From Candidatus Kapaibacterium sp. (GTDB taxonomy: Bacteria; Bacteroidota; Ignavibacteria; Kapaibacteriales; Kapaibacteriaceae), in assembly GCA_018882895.1 (NCBI GenBank), contig VERF01000025.1, positions 1 through 34,849 on the forward strand: 34,849 nucleotides of DNA, written 5' to 3'. The notes below the pieces were generated by a model that had not been told where the DNA came from, did no database searches, and saw only the letters and a list, made by a program, of their open reading frames with translations. The stretch's first letter is position 1. Every line of letters starts with the position of its first letter. The translations under genes and the position numbers were made by a program. Of the stretch, positions 1 through 9,344 are shown piece by piece.

Positions 1-352
1 TATGCGTTAGCTCATTGCCCTGAACCTTTGTGTTGGGACCGGCTGTCAGCGTTCCCACCGACCCTACGTTGTCGCGAAACGTGAGGTTGAAGCCCGCATT
101 GCGATGTTGCGGATGACCGACCACGAAAGTGAACGTGTTCGTGGAACCGGCCTTGACGGTCCGCGAACCTTCAAGGTTGACGTTGGTATTGGCCGAGGCG
201 CCGCCGTGACATCCTCCGCAGCCAACGATGGATCTGCCGGTATAACCGCCGCTGCTGGCAGCTGCGGGTGCAGACATTGATAGCACCATGAGGATGGCAA
301 TCGTAGGACCGACGAACGGGCGTCGCAGAAGGGTCGAGAGAATGGCAGGCAT
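1..352 (-). CDS. Exported CxxCH protein, choice-of-anchor V type (3' part outside window)
   Basis: About 117 codons are visible before the reading frame leaves the window. The ATG at 352 starts a signal peptide: basic LRR, then a hydrophobic stretch ending near APAAAS at residues 31-36. Just after it comes a Gly/Cys-rich segment with a CGGCH motif at about residues 47-51, then a beta-rich segment (VNLEGSRTVKAGST, TFTFVVGH). This order (signal peptide, CxxCH, short beta domain) is what I recall from choice-of-anchor V proteins, which carry a c-type-heme-like CxxCH and often a T9SS tail in Bacteroidota. The tail is not in the window. A different +1 frame at 64-300 looks like a shadow. The protein probably sits in the periplasm or on the surface. 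Heme attachment is inferred from the motif only. Confidence 0.6.
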   Translation of the reverse strand, partial: MPAILSTLLRRPFVGPTIAILMVLSMSAPAAASSGGYTGRSIVGCGGCHGGASANTNVNLEGSRTVKAGSTNTFTFVVGHPQHRNAGFNLTFRDNVGSVGTLTAGPNTKVQGNELTH

Positions 353-390
353 ACGGACTCCGGAGTAATTGCGCAGTGAGCGGCTGAAAA

Positions 391-420
391 TACGACGGGC
401 CAACGTTTTGCGTTGGCCCG
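391..420 (-). terminator. Rho-independent terminator of the YceI gene
   Basis: A perfect 10-bp stem (CGGGCCAACG, loop TTTTG, CGTTGGCCCG) lies at 396-420, about 30 nt past the YceI stop codon. On the minus strand it is followed by TCGTATTTT, a modest U-rich tract. It separates the YceI gene from the CxxCH gene that starts at 352. Confidence 0.6.
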
Positions 421-450
421 AAGGTTCCATCTTGGAAATGTTTGGGGATG

Positions 451-1095
451 TCAGGAGTTCGAAAAGAGCTTGGCCTTAACGGCTATGGTCTCACCGACGC
501 TCTTGCCTACCACGCCAGCCTTGCCCGTGATGCTATGATCGGCAAGTGCCACGTTGAACGATGCCTCGATCATGGCAAGATTGCCCGAGGCGCGCTTCTT
601 GGTCTCGGCTGACTCCGGCAGATAGGTGATCGTGACGCTTGCTGTGCTGGTCTTGGTCACACCGTGACAGGTGAAGCTGCCGACTGCGGTTGCCGTCACA
701 ACGCTGCGTCCATCCTTGGTCGCGACCTTCACATCCTTCAACGATTTGATATCGAAACTGATCGTCGGATACTTGGCCGCATCAAGCCACATCGCATCAT
801 ACATGTGCTCGTCGCGCTTGCTGTTGGCCGTTTTCATCGTCATGACCTTCACAGTGATCGTCCCGGTGGTTGCCTCCAGATTGGACGCATCAAGGGAGAA
901 TGATCCATCAACGCCATCGGCATTGCCATTAATCATTTCTACCGGTGCGTCAGAGACGAACTCAATGGCGTTCTTTCCGACAGCGTTGTTCAGCGTGTAC
1001 TTCTTTGCTCCTGGAGCAGCGCCGGGAATCGATGTTGCCAGGGCCAATGATGACATCGCGAGAACGGCAATGACACTGGTGAGGATTGTTCGCAT
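451..1095 (-). CDS. YceI-family periplasmic lipid/isoprenoid-binding protein
   Basis: 214 residues from the ATG at 1095, which has AGGAG 7 nt upstream. A longer reading from 1131 is possible but adds an arginine-rich leader with no Shine-Dalgarno. Residues 1-21 form a signal peptide (MRTILTSVIAVLAMSSLALA). The mature part shows the YceI lipocalin-like barrel: YTL near the start, RDEHM followed by WLDAAKYPTISFDI in the middle, FTCHGVTK and a closing beta strand. YceI proteins bind polyisoprenoid or other amphiphiles in the periplasm. The E. coli member responds to base stress, but this one's ligand cannot be read from sequence. It lies 42 nt downstream of the cysteine desulfurase on the same strand, and a terminator follows it. 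Confidence 0.85.
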   Translation of the reverse strand: MRTILTSVIAVLAMSSLALATSIPGAAPGAKKYTLNNAVGKNAIEFVSDAPVEMINGNADGVDGSFSLDASNLEATTGTITVKVMTMKTANSKRDEHMYDAMWLDAAKYPTISFDIKSLKDVKVATKDGRSVVTATAVGSFTCHGVTKTSTASVTITYLPESAETKKRASGNLAMIEASFNVALADHSITGKAGVVGKSVGETIAVKAKLFSNS

Positions 1096-1137
1096 GATAT
1101 GTCTCCTGCGGGTGATGAGTGAAAGCGTCAAATGTGA

Positions 1138-2280
1138 CTAGTTGTGTGTTTGACCACGCAAATTACGAACCACACTGCTAAGTATTGTGCAGGCTCGCTC
1201 GATTTCCTGGCGCGTGGAGTGTATGCTCACGGAAATGCGCACTGCTGCGTGTGATTCAGCTGACGAGCGGCCCATGGCCAAAAGCACATGAGAAGGCTGC
1301 TGACTGCCGGAGACGCAGGCACTGCCATTGGAAACGGCAACGCCGGCAATGTCCATTGATTGGATGATGGCCTCTCCATCGAGCCGATCCGCATCGAGGA
1401 AAGAAACATTCAGGATGTTCGGCAGCGAACCCGTCTCGGGAGTGTTGATGCGCACATCGGGGATGTCACTCTGTAGCATCTGCCGCGCATGGCGCACAAG
1501 TTCTAGCATGTGATTCGACCGGATGTCCAACTCCGACATTGCCTTCTTCGCCGCCGCTGCAAAGCCTACTATCAGCGCTACCGGCTCGGTTCCTGCGCGG
1601 CGGTTTCGTTCCTGACCGCCCCCTTGCTGATGCGACTTGAAGTCGACACCTTTGCGAATGAACATCGCGCCGACACCTTTTGGACCATGGATCTTGTGTG
1701 CTGAGAGCGATAGAAAGTCAACACCGAGGCCCTGCACGTCGATCGGGATCTTCCCAAACGACTGCACGGCATCACTGTGAAGCAGTGCAAGCGGAACACG
1801 CTTTCGCACCTCGACAAGGGGCTGAATGATGCCTGTTTCGTTGTTGGCATGCATGAGGCTGACCAACGTGTCTGCGCGGTTGTGCTGCTCAAGTGCCGTA
1901 AGATCAACGAGTCCGTCGTGGTCGACGCCCATGATGTCGACCGCTGTGCCGGCAACACGCTCTGCCTCTGCCGGATGCAGCACGGCATGATGCTCAGTGG
2001 CACCAACTGCCAGACGCCGTGCCAGCGACGATTCGTGCAGAACTGACTTCAAGATCGCGTTGTTCGATTCCGTACCGCCACTGGTGAAGATGATCTCCGC
2101 CGGGTGAGCATTGAGGGCTGCGGCGATGGTGGATCGTGCCGATTCGACGGCCACTCGCGCCCGGCGACCAAGGTCGTAGATACTCGAAGCATTGCCGTAT
2201 CCGTCACGAAGCCACGGCAGCATCGCCTCAAGCACGTCCTCGTCGAGTCGGGTCGTTGCGCTGTTATCGAGATAGATCAT
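1138..2280 (-). CDS. Cysteine desulfurase (NifS/IscS class, PLP)
   Basis: 380 residues from the ATG at 2280, which gives the usual family N-terminus MIYLDNSATT; the frame stays open upstream to 2352 without family similarity. The enzyme moves sulfur from L-cysteine to an active-site cysteine for Fe-S clusters, tRNA thiolation and other uses, releasing alanine. Visible signatures: GGTESNN (68-74), HH at 97-98 next to the PLP ring, HANNETG (144-150), SDAVQ (169-173), PLP lysine K196 in SAHKIHGPKG, and catalytic C322 in SNGSACVSG. The short SACVSG loop is that of class I (IscS/NifS) enzymes, not SufS. No iscU, iscA or suf genes are adjacent, so its acceptor is unknown. A small gene ends 19 nt upstream on the same strand. 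Confidence 0.93.
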   Translation of the reverse strand: MIYLDNSATTRLDEDVLEAMLPWLRDGYGNASSIYDLGRRARVAVESARSTIAAALNAHPAEIIFTSGGTESNNAILKSVLHESSLARRLAVGATEHHAVLHPAEAERVAGTAVDIMGVDHDGLVDLTALEQHNRADTLVSLMHANNETGIIQPLVEVRKRVPLALLHSDAVQSFGKIPIDVQGLGVDFLSLSAHKIHGPKGVGAMFIRKGVDFKSHQQGGGQERNRRAGTEPVALIVGFAAAAKKAMSELDIRSNHMLELVRHARQMLQSDIPDVRINTPETGSLPNILNVSFLDADRLDGEAIIQSMDIAGVAVSNGSACVSGSQQPSHVLLAMGRSSAESHAAVRISVSIHSTRQEIERACTILSSVVRNLRGQTHN

Positions 2281-2299
2281 CTGCGAAGGCGGCAAAGTA

Positions 2300-2548
2300 T
2301 CATGCACGCCCGAAGCCCTTATAGAGATCGAACTTTGCACTGTAAAGAACAATGTTCAGGTGCTCGTCCCGCAACGTACCTCCGGAGGGCGACAGGTAGA
2401 ACGTTGCCCTGTGCTGAGTGACAGACTTCGAAAGTATACCTGCATCATCGACGTAGAAGCTCAGGATCTTGTAACCAAGGTGTTCCTCAGCCGTGGATGC
2501 CTGCTCAAGCAGATTCTCGGGGGTAAAAAGGTGCAGATCTGGTTCCAT
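2300..2548 (-). CDS. Small conserved-looking protein of unknown function
   Basis: 82 residues from ATG 2548 (MEPDLHLFTPENLLEQ...), ending 19 nt before the cysteine desulfurase start, so the two are probably co-transcribed. I do not recognise the family. In its favour: codon use matches its neighbours (many C/G-ending codons), composition is balanced, and it holds plausible alternating secondary structure (LGYKILSFYVDDAGILS, HRATFYLSP). The start is uncertain: the frame is open up to 2689 and hydrophobic sequence (STELVVFAPYLT) lies just before the chosen ATG, so a GTG/TTG start upstream is possible. No Shine-Dalgarno helps. It could be a small cytosolic protein or, with an upstream start, membrane-associated. 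Confidence 0.5.
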   Translation of the reverse strand: MEPDLHLFTPENLLEQASTAEEHLGYKILSFYVDDAGILSKSVTQHRATFYLSPSGGTLRDEHLNIVLYSAKFDLYKGFGRA

Positions 2549-2594
2549 CGTGAGGTAAGGGGCGAATACAACAAGTTCCGTGGACTTAGCCGTG

Positions 2595-2613
2595 AAAATT
2601 ACGAGTAATTTTG
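2595..2613 (+). promoter_or_regulatory. Inverted repeat overlapping a -7-like element upstream of secA
   Basis: A perfect 8-bp inverted repeat, AAAATTAC-GA-GTAATTTT (2595-2612), overlaps TAATTTTG (2606-2613), which matches the Bacteroidota -7 consensus TAnnTTTG. It lies about 80 nt before the secA ATG and between secA and the divergent small gene. No clear -33 TTG is seen at the right distance, so the promoter call is tentative. The repeat could be an operator. Confidence 0.4.
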
Positions 2614-2692
2614 CCGTTCGGGCCGGATGCGTTCGCACGATGAACGCCGATGCATCGTCATTGGCCAATCTGTTAACAAACACAACCACGTC

Positions 2693-5600
2693 ATGCTAAA
2701 GTTTCTGCAGTCTCTTATCGGCGGTTCAAAGCACGAGAAGGACGTCAAGCAGCTCCAACCAATTGTAGCACAGATCAACGAGCACTATGCCACACTCGCG
2801 TCACTGAGCGACGATGAACTCCGTGGTAAGACCCAGCAGTTTCGCGAGCGCATCGTCGAGGCCGTTGCAGAACTAAAGGCCGAGGCCGAGGATATTCGAG
2901 AGCGGCTGCGCACGGACGTGACCATGGACCACACCGAACGGTCCAACCTCTACGCCCGCCTTGGAGCTAACGAACGCGAACAGTTCGAAGCCACCCAGGA
3001 AGCCCTCAACGATATTCTGCCTGAAGCGTTCGCCGTTGTCAAAGATGCCGGACGTCGGCTTGTCGGTCATAAATACATGGTCGTGGGCAACGAGCAGACA
3101 TGGGAGATGGTCCCCTACGATGTGCAGCTCATCGGCGGCGCCGTTTTGCACCAGGGTAAGATCGCCGAGATGGGCACAGGTGAAGGAAAGACGCTTGTCT
3201 CGACGTTGCCGCTGTATTTGAATGCTCTTGCCGGACGTGGTGTACACCTTGTGACGGTGAACGATTATCTGGCTCGACGTGACCGTGAGTGGATGCGTCC
3301 GATCTTCGACAAACTTGGCATATCAACAGGATGCATCCAGTCAGACATGCGGCCCGAAGAGCGCAAGGCGCAGTATGGGGCCGACATCACATGGGGAACA
3401 AACAACGAGTTTGGCTTCGACTACCTGCGCGATAACATGGTGACCGACCCGGCCGATATGGTTCAGCGCGGTCACTGGTTTGCCATCGTCGATGAGGTTG
3501 ACTCGGTCCTGATCGACGAGGCCCGCACGCCCCTTATCATCTCCGGACCCGTAACTGCAGGCAGTACCGAAAAGGCATTTGTCGAGATGAAGCCGCGTAT
3601 TCAGCGACTCGTTGATGCGCAGGCCCGGTTCGTCAACAGCATCGTTGCCGAAGCCGAGAAACTTCTGGCAACAGGCTACAAGGAAGATCGAACCAACGCG
3701 GGCGTTCTGTTGCTCCGAGCAAACCGCGGCATGCCCAAGCAAAGCAAGCTCATGAAGATCCTTCAGGAGCCAGATGCAATGAAGCTCCTGCGCGATAGTG
3801 AGCTTGATTATCTGCGTGACCAGGGTCAGCGCATGCACATCATCGACAAGGAGCTCTACTTCACGGTCGATGAAAAGAACCATTCGATCGACATCTCGGA
3901 GAAGGGGCGCGAGCTGCTTACTTCGGCTCAGGAAGATCCGGAGATGTTTGTGATCCCGGACATTGCCGCACAGATGAGCGCCCTCGAAGGAGATGCAAGT
4001 ATCAGCGCTGAGGATAAGACGATGAAGCGCGACGAGTACATGCGCGTGTTCTCAGACCGTTCGGATCGCATTCACATCGTAAATCAGCTTCTTCGAGCCT
4101 ATACGCTCTACGTTCGTGACGATGAATACGTCGTGCAGGACGGCAAGATCAAGATCGTCGACGAGTTCACGGGCCGTATCCTGGAGGGACGTCGCTACTC
4201 TGACGGACTTCATCAGGCCATCGAGGCCAAGGAAGGCGTGTTTGTTGAACAGGACACGCAGACTTTTGCCACCGTCACGCTCCAGAACTACTTCCGACTT
4301 TACCATAAACTGGCCGGCATGACCGGTACAGCCGAGACCGAGGCCGCGGAGTTCTGGCAGATCTACAGCCTTGATGTGGTGGCGATTCCAACGAATCGGC
4401 CCGTGCAGCGCAAGGACATGAACGACTTGATCTTCCGCACCAAGCGCGAGAAGTACAATGCCGTGGTTGAGGGCGTTCAAAACGAACTCGCCGCCGGACG
4501 CGCCGTGCTTGTCGGTACGACCAGCGTGGAAGTTTCGGAGCTTCTCTCCAAGATGCTCAAGCGCGCCAACGTGAACCATAACGTGCTGAATGCCAAGCAG
4601 CACCAGCGCGAGGCAGAGATCGTTGCCAATGCCGGGAAGAAAGGCGCTGTGATGATCGCAACGAACATGGCCGGCCGGGGTACTGACATCAAGCTCGACC
4701 CTGACGTGAAGGCGGCAGGGGGCCTTGCGATCATCGGTACGGAACGCCATGAGGCACGCCGTATCGATCGCCAGCTGCGCGGACGTTCCGGACGTCAGGG
4801 CGACCCAGGGTCGTCGCGGTTCTTCATTTCGCTCGAGGACGACCTGATGCGCCTCTTCGGTGGTGAGCGTTTGTCATCGGCAATGCAGCGCCTGAAGGTA
4901 CCCGATGGCGAACCGATCGAAAGCGGCATCGTGACAAAGGCCGTCGAGAATGCCCAGAAGAAGGTCGAAGGGAACAACTTCGGCATCCGCAAACGCCTTC
5001 TTGAGTACGACAATGTGATGAATCAGCAGCGCGAGGTGATCTATGATCGGCGTCGCCATGCACTCATGGGCGAACGTCTGCGCAGTGAGATGATCGAGTA
5101 CGCAGCAGAGCTATGCGAACTCTGGTATGACGAGCATCATCCATCGAATGACCATGTGTCGTTCATGAATGCCATTCGAGCAAAGATGCTTTGCGAACCA
5201 AACGTCACGGCTGAGTCTTTTGCAGCAGATTCGAAGAGCGACGTGCTCGAACGTGTCAAAGAGGCCGTCGTCGAGTTCTATGATCGCAAGGAAGCCATGC
5301 TTGGACCGGAGTTCATGGCACAGCTCGAGCGCGTTGCGGCACTTCGTGCCGTGGACGACGAATGGAGAGAACACCTCAGAGTAATGGACGACCTCAAGGA
5401 AGGTATCTACCTGCGGGCATACGGTCAGAAAGACCCAATTCTCGAGTACAAGCAGGAAGCGTATCGGATCTTCCTTGAGCTGGTCACGCAGATCAACGAG
5501 GCAACCGTATCGTTCGCCTTCAAGTACTTCCCGCAGGTTGTCGAACGCCCATCGGCTCAGGCGGCTCCTCGTCCGGTTCCCGCTCCAACGGTCACCACGT

Positions 5601-5809
5601 CTACGCCCACGCGTCAGCTGCGGTTCTCACATCCGAGCGCAACGCCTACACTTGGGTCTGACCCGAATGCTCAGCAGGATGCTCAGCAGACGGCCACGAT
5701 CCGCAATGCCGGACGTAAGGTCGGTCGCAACGAGCCCTGCCCGTGCGGGTCCGGCATGAAGTTCAAGTCCTGCCACGGCGCAAATGGTGCCACGACCTAC
5801 CCGGCATAA
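2693..5809 (+). CDS. secA: Preprotein translocase ATPase SecA
   Basis: 1038 residues from the ATG at 2693, which gives the standard SecA N-terminus (MLKFLQSLIGG). SecA is the motor that pushes unfolded precursors through SecYEG. Seen in order: Walker A GTGEGKT at about 162-168; Walker B and DEAR box (VDEVDSVLIDEARTP) at about 267-281; a preprotein cross-linking domain enlarged by roughly 100 residues, as is usual in Bacteroidota/Chlorobiota SecA; the second helicase half with TNMAGRGTDIKL and RQLRGRSGRQGDPGSS; the helical scaffold/wing domain; a Pro/Thr-rich linker; and a C-terminal zinc motif CPCGSGMKFKSCH at about 1015-1027 that binds SecB or ribosomes. There is no obvious Shine-Dalgarno. 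The gene is monocistronic here and converges with the adaptor gene, leaving an 8-nt gap with no terminator visible. Confidence 0.98.
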   Translation: MLKFLQSLIGGSKHEKDVKQLQPIVAQINEHYATLASLSDDELRGKTQQFRERIVEAVAELKAEAEDIRERLRTDVTMDHTERSNLYARLGANEREQFEATQEALNDILPEAFAVVKDAGRRLVGHKYMVVGNEQTWEMVPYDVQLIGGAVLHQGKIAEMGTGEGKTLVSTLPLYLNALAGRGVHLVTVNDYLARRDREWMRPIFDKLGISTGCIQSDMRPEERKAQYGADITWGTNNEFGFDYLRDNMVTDPADMVQRGHWFAIVDEVDSVLIDEARTPLIISGPVTAGSTEKAFVEMKPRIQRLVDAQARFVNSIVAEAEKLLATGYKEDRTNAGVLLLRANRGMPKQSKLMKILQEPDAMKLLRDSELDYLRDQGQRMHIIDKELYFTVDEKNHSIDISEKGRELLTSAQEDPEMFVIPDIAAQMSALEGDASISAEDKTMKRDEYMRVFSDRSDRIHIVNQLLRAYTLYVRDDEYVVQDGKIKIVDEFTGRILEGRRYSDGLHQAIEAKEGVFVEQDTQTFATVTLQNYFRLYHKLAGMTGTAETEAAEFWQIYSLDVVAIPTNRPVQRKDMNDLIFRTKREKYNAVVEGVQNELAAGRAVLVGTTSVEVSELLSKMLKRANVNHNVLNAKQHQREAEIVANAGKKGAVMIATNMAGRGTDIKLDPDVKAAGGLAIIGTERHEARRIDRQLRGRSGRQGDPGSSRFFISLEDDLMRLFGGERLSSAMQRLKVPDGEPIESGIVTKAVENAQKKVEGNNFGIRKRLLEYDNVMNQQREVIYDRRRHALMGERLRSEMIEYAAELCELWYDEHHPSNDHVSFMNAIRAKMLCEPNVTAESFAADSKSDVLERVKEAVVEFYDRKEAMLGPEFMAQLERVAALRAVDDEWREHLRVMDDLKEGIYLRAYGQKDPILEYKQEAYRIFLELVTQINEATVSFAFKYFPQVVERPSAQAAPRPVPAPTVTTSTPTRQLRFSHPSATPTLGSDPNAQQDAQQTATIRNAGRKVGRNEPCPCGSGMKFKSCHGANGATTYPA

Positions 5810-5817
5810 GCGACGGA

Positions 5818-6978
5818 TTACTGAACCTTGTCGCCGACGCGGAGCTTCTCCGAGGGGTGCACGATCACATTGTCGCCTTCACGGAGTCCCGACGTGATGG
5901 CGCTCATCAGCGCGCTGCGCCCGCCAAGGGTAACGTTTCGTCTTTGTACCGTTCCGGCATCCACAATCAGCACGTACCACTGGTCGGCATCTCTCAGTAG
6001 CGCACCGAGCGGAACACAAGGCACATTGCGGGCCTCGGCAACTACGATCGCCGCTTCGGCACGATAACCGTCTCCGAGTGTTGCAGGAGCACTGGAAAGG
6101 TCGGCCATGACGTACACTCGTTGCTCTTCGATACCGAGAGATGACACCTTCGTGCGCGCTGCCGGCTCGATTCGGCGGACCGTTCCATAGATGCGCAAGC
6201 CCCCTCCCCACCCATCGAGGTTGACCGTCATGCCTGGTCTGACGCGCACAGCGTCGGCACTCAGCACATCGATCACCACTTCCAGGTGCGACGTGTCACC
6301 GATCTCAATGATGGGCATTCCGGCCATGATGGTGCGCTCGGACTGTTCGTACCTGCGGAGGACCACTCCGCCGGACGGGGCCCGCACGGCAACACGCTGA
6401 CCCGGTCGGGCAGAAAGAATGCTACGTGCAGCCTGCGTCTCATATCCCACGGCTGTCTCCCGCGCACGAAGTGCATCTGCTTCGCGCTGCAGCTGCTCAT
6501 AGGCGTCGCGCGCGTTCTCGACCTGCTCCTTCGAGACAGCGCCGGCCTGGTCGAGGCGTCCGATCCGCTCTGCACGCCGGCGAGCCTGTTCGATCAGGGG
6601 GCTAAGGGCTGCCAGGCGCTGACGGACTTCGATAATGCCCGATTCGATCGAGCGCACGCGAGCCTCGGCTTCGGAACGTTGGCGCGCATCGATCTCAGGA
6701 GGAATGATCGTTGCGACGATCTGACCGGCCACCACACTATCGCCCGCTTCGATCAGCAGCCGCTCAAGGATCCCGGTAGCCGGCATGGCAACAACGAACT
6801 TGTCGCGCACTCGCACTACCGCGTCAGCCTCTATGGTGGTCTGCAGATTCTGCCGTGTGACGCGAACCTGTTCGACCGTGATCGGGGTTGGGAGTACGGC
6901 GTAGATGATGACAGCCACCACGATGACTGCCGTGGTGATCCATCCGAGATATCGAGGACGCTTAAGCTTCATGGTCAT
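5818..6978 (-). CDS. HlyD/RND-type periplasmic adaptor of an ABC exporter
   Basis: 386 residues. The ATG at 6978 overlaps the permease stop (ATGA), so translation is coupled. One N-terminal membrane anchor at about 11-31 (YLGWITTAVIVVAVIIYAVL) is followed by a biotinyl-lipoyl-like half (ATGILERLLIEAGDSVVAGQ), a coiled-coil hairpin at about 95-190 rich in Glu/Arg/Ala (RQRSEAEARVRSIES, QLQREADALRARE), the second lipoyl half (VRAPSGGVVLRRY), a beta-barrel and a membrane-proximal domain. This is the MacA/HlyD layout. With the adjacent ATPase and FtsX-type permease it should form a trans-envelope efflux or lipid-export assembly. No outer-membrane TolC-like gene is in the window. A shadow frame on the opposite strand (6286-7359) is not a gene. 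Confidence 0.88.
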   Translation of the reverse strand: MTMKLKRPRYLGWITTAVIVVAVIIYAVLPTPITVEQVRVTRQNLQTTIEADAVVRVRDKFVVAMPATGILERLLIEAGDSVVAGQIVATIIPPEIDARQRSEAEARVRSIESGIIEVRQRLAALSPLIEQARRRAERIGRLDQAGAVSKEQVENARDAYEQLQREADALRARETAVGYETQAARSILSARPGQRVAVRAPSGGVVLRRYEQSERTIMAGMPIIEIGDTSHLEVVIDVLSADAVRVRPGMTVNLDGWGGGLRIYGTVRRIEPAARTKVSSLGIEEQRVYVMADLSSAPATLGDGYRAEAAIVVAEARNVPCVPLGALLRDADQWYVLIVDAGTVQRRNVTLGGRSALMSAITSGLREGDNVIVHPSEKLRVGDKVQ

Positions 6979-9344
6979 TCATGTGATTTCAGAACAGCGA
7001 TCATATCAAGTCGACCGATCCGACGTCGGATGAAGGCGCCCGTGATCACGGCCACCGCAAGGATCATCGCACTGCTGATGCCCAGATTACGTACGCTCAT
7101 AGAAAACGGAAATCGGAACAGATCTGTTGCGATGAGCGAGGGCATCCACATCGACCATAGAACGCCCCATAGCAGGCCCAGAGGCAGAGCCGCAAGCGTA
7201 AGCACAAGCTGCTCACCAAGCAGGATGATCGACACCTCTCTAGCCGTAAACCCAAGCACACGCAGACTGGCAAGTTCATTGCCTCGTTCGCTCAGAGCAA
7301 TGCGCGCATTGTTGAACACCACGCCGAATGCGATCAGCGAGGCGAAGAAGACGATATAGTAATTCGATATGTCCATGAATTGCATGTAGCTCTCATCGAA
7401 GCTACGCATTGCACGCTCGCGCATGACCACGCTCGACATGGACGGCAGTTTCTTGATGGCGCGGTAAAAGTCCTGCATTCTGGCCGGATCGATCTGAAGA
7501 AAGGCACCGCTGATGCTCCCCTGTTCATGCAGCAGGTCGCTCAGCAGGCCGGTAGCGACATACACCTGCACACCCATCATGTCATCGATCACTGCCGTAA
7601 CGGCTACCGTGAAGGTTCGCCGCTGCTCGTCGATCTGCCGCAGCTGGATCGTGTCACCAACGCCAAAGCCCATCGCCTCGGCCATGAACCGTGAGCATGC
7701 CACGCCATGCCGTGGGATGTGCTGAGGCTCCCCCGACATGTCGGTCACACGATGCAGGTCGGGCATCTCCACACCTGCCGTGACCGCCGTGCGCTTGATC
7801 TTCTGTCCGGCTATCACGTCAACGGCAATGGCACGGAAGGGCTCAACGGCCATCACACCCGGCAAGGCCGCCAAATCGTGAACCGCCACGTGCGATCGAG
7901 GCGTCATGAACGTCACAGCCGCATCCTCACGTGCCACCGAATTGAACTGCACGTCGAGGATCGTTCCGAACATCTCCATGAAGTAGCGCCCAAGCACAAG
8001 CAGCGACAAGGCAAGTGCAATGGTCATGAGGCTCACGCCTGCTCGAAGGGGGCGACGCAGTACATTGCGCACGATCATCGACGTGACCGGACCAAACAAA
8101 CGCGTCAGACCGCTGCGCTCAAGGATGCCCCCTCGATACGATCGCGGCGCCTCCGGACGCATCGCCTCGGCCGGCGGCAGTCGAACAATGGCGCGCACTG
8201 CGGCGATGGCACCGAGTGATGCTGCCAGCAGACTCATGATGATCGCGCTGATCACCACCAGCACCGGCATGTCGAACTCCAGGACCGGAAGACGATAGAA
8301 GTCGAGATACATCTGCACGAGTTTGATGCCGATGTACACGCCCCCTGCCAAACCAAGCACGGTGCCTCCGGCCACGGCCACAATGGCGAAGCCGACGTAA
8401 TGCATCGAGATGCGGGCGTTGCTGTATCCAAACGCCTTCAGGATGGCGATGTAGGCACGCTGTGTGGTGACAAATCGTAGCAGCGAGATGTTCAAGAGGA
8501 AGATCGCCACTCCGAGAAAGATCAGAGGAACGATCAGCGCCGTGAGCGAAAGCTGGCGGATCTCGTCGGAGAGAAACTTGTGCGACATCTGGTCTACCCT
8601 GGCGATCGCTCCCGTCGATCCGTAGGGTCGAAGAAGAACGTCCAGCCGATCGATCGTAGCACTCACACTCGATCCCGGTGCAAGATCGATCGATGCGCTA
8701 TTCCACGCGCCCGACATGTCGTAGAGTGCCGATAATGCATCATGCCCCATCCACATGACGGCGAATCGCTTGTTGTCGATCAGCATCGAACCTGGCACAA
8801 GCTCCAGAACCCACTCCGGCGACAGAGCAGTGGCCACGATACGCAAGGGCTTCCACCTTCCGTTGATGACGGCATTGACCGTGTCGCCCTCACGAAACCC
8901 ATTAGCCGTGGCAAAGGCATAGGAAACGATCACCTCGTCCGATGCTCGCGGCTCGATCCAGCGCCCCGACTTCAGGCTCAGCCGATTGATAGTGGGCTGG
9001 GCGTCATTCGGCACGCTGGTGATGATGCCGCCGGCCGGCTCTATCAGCCCCGGTATGTCGATCACCACACTGGCCACTACACGAAGATCCACGCTCGTTA
9101 CACCATCGATCGATGCGATGCGCTCTCGCAGTGCCTCGGGTGCACGCCGAACCTGTACCCAGATATCACCGAAGTTCGACGCATCGTAATAGGCCTGTTG
9201 TGACAGAACCAGCGACGAGTGCGTGCTCTGGAAAGCCACGTAGTTGGCAATGCCGGCAGCAATGACAAGGATGATCGCGATCATCTGTCCGCGCATGTGA
9301 CGGACCTCCCGGAAGAGCTTGATGGTGAGCGTGGGCATCACCAT
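6975..9344 (-). CDS. ABC transporter permease with two FtsX/MacB-type domains
   Basis: 789 residues, about double the usual single-FtsX permease. Layout: TM1 near residues 20-40 ([20 protein letters not shown]), a large periplasmic domain, a cluster of three TM helices at about 265-385 ([20 protein letters not shown] and following), then a second half starting near 420 ([33 protein letters not shown]), a second periplasmic domain and three final TM helices (655-780). It resembles DevC/LolCE-like mechanotransmission exporters, in which the permease senses substrate in the periplasm. The ATG at 9344 overlaps the ATPase stop; an ATG at 9338 forming TGATG with that stop is equally plausible. The substrate is unknown. 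Confidence 0.9.
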   Translation of the reverse strand: MVMPTLTIKLFREVRHMRGQMIAIILVIAAGIANYVAFQSTHSSLVLSQQAYYDASNFGDIWVQVRRAPEALRERIASIDGVTSVDLRVVASVVIDIPGLIEPAGGIITSVPNDAQPTINRLSLKSGRWIEPRASDEVIVSYAFATANGFREGDTVNAVINGRWKPLRIVATALSPEWVLELVPGSMLIDNKRFAVMWMGHDALSALYDMSGAWNSASIDLAPGSSVSATIDRLDVLLRPYGSTGAIARVDQMSHKFLSDEIRQLSLTALIVPLIFLGVAIFLLNISLLRFVTTQRAYIAILKAFGYSNARISMHYVGFAIVAVAGGTVLGLAGGVYIGIKLVQMYLDFYRLPVLEFDMPVLVVISAIIMSLLAASLGAIAAVRAIVRLPPAEAMRPEAPRSYRGGILERSGLTRLFGPVTSMIVRNVLRRPLRAGVSLMTIALALSLLVLGRYFMEMFGTILDVQFNSVAREDAAVTFMTPRSHVAVHDLAALPGVMAVEPFRAIAVDVIAGQKIKRTAVTAGVEMPDLHRVTDMSGEPQHIPRHGVACSRFMAEAMGFGVGDTIQLRQIDEQRRTFTVAVTAVIDDMMGVQVYVATGLLSDLLHEQGSISGAFLQIDPARMQDFYRAIKKLPSMSSVVMRERAMRSFDESYMQFMDISNYYIVFFASLIAFGVVFNNARIALSERGNELASLRVLGFTAREVSIILLGEQLVLTLAALPLGLLWGVLWSMWMPSLIATDLFRFPFSMSVRNLGISSAMILAVAVITGAFIRRRIGRLDMIAVLKSHE

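Noticed and set aside
2360-2608. Plus-strand frame of 82 codons upstream of secA
   Set aside because: The minus-strand frame in the same place has better codon use and operon spacing. The plus frame also runs through the inverted repeat and -7-like element.
6286-7359. Opposite-strand open frame of 357 codons over the adaptor and permease genes
   Set aside because: It overlaps two clear genes, has Arg/His-rich shadow composition and no recognisable domain.
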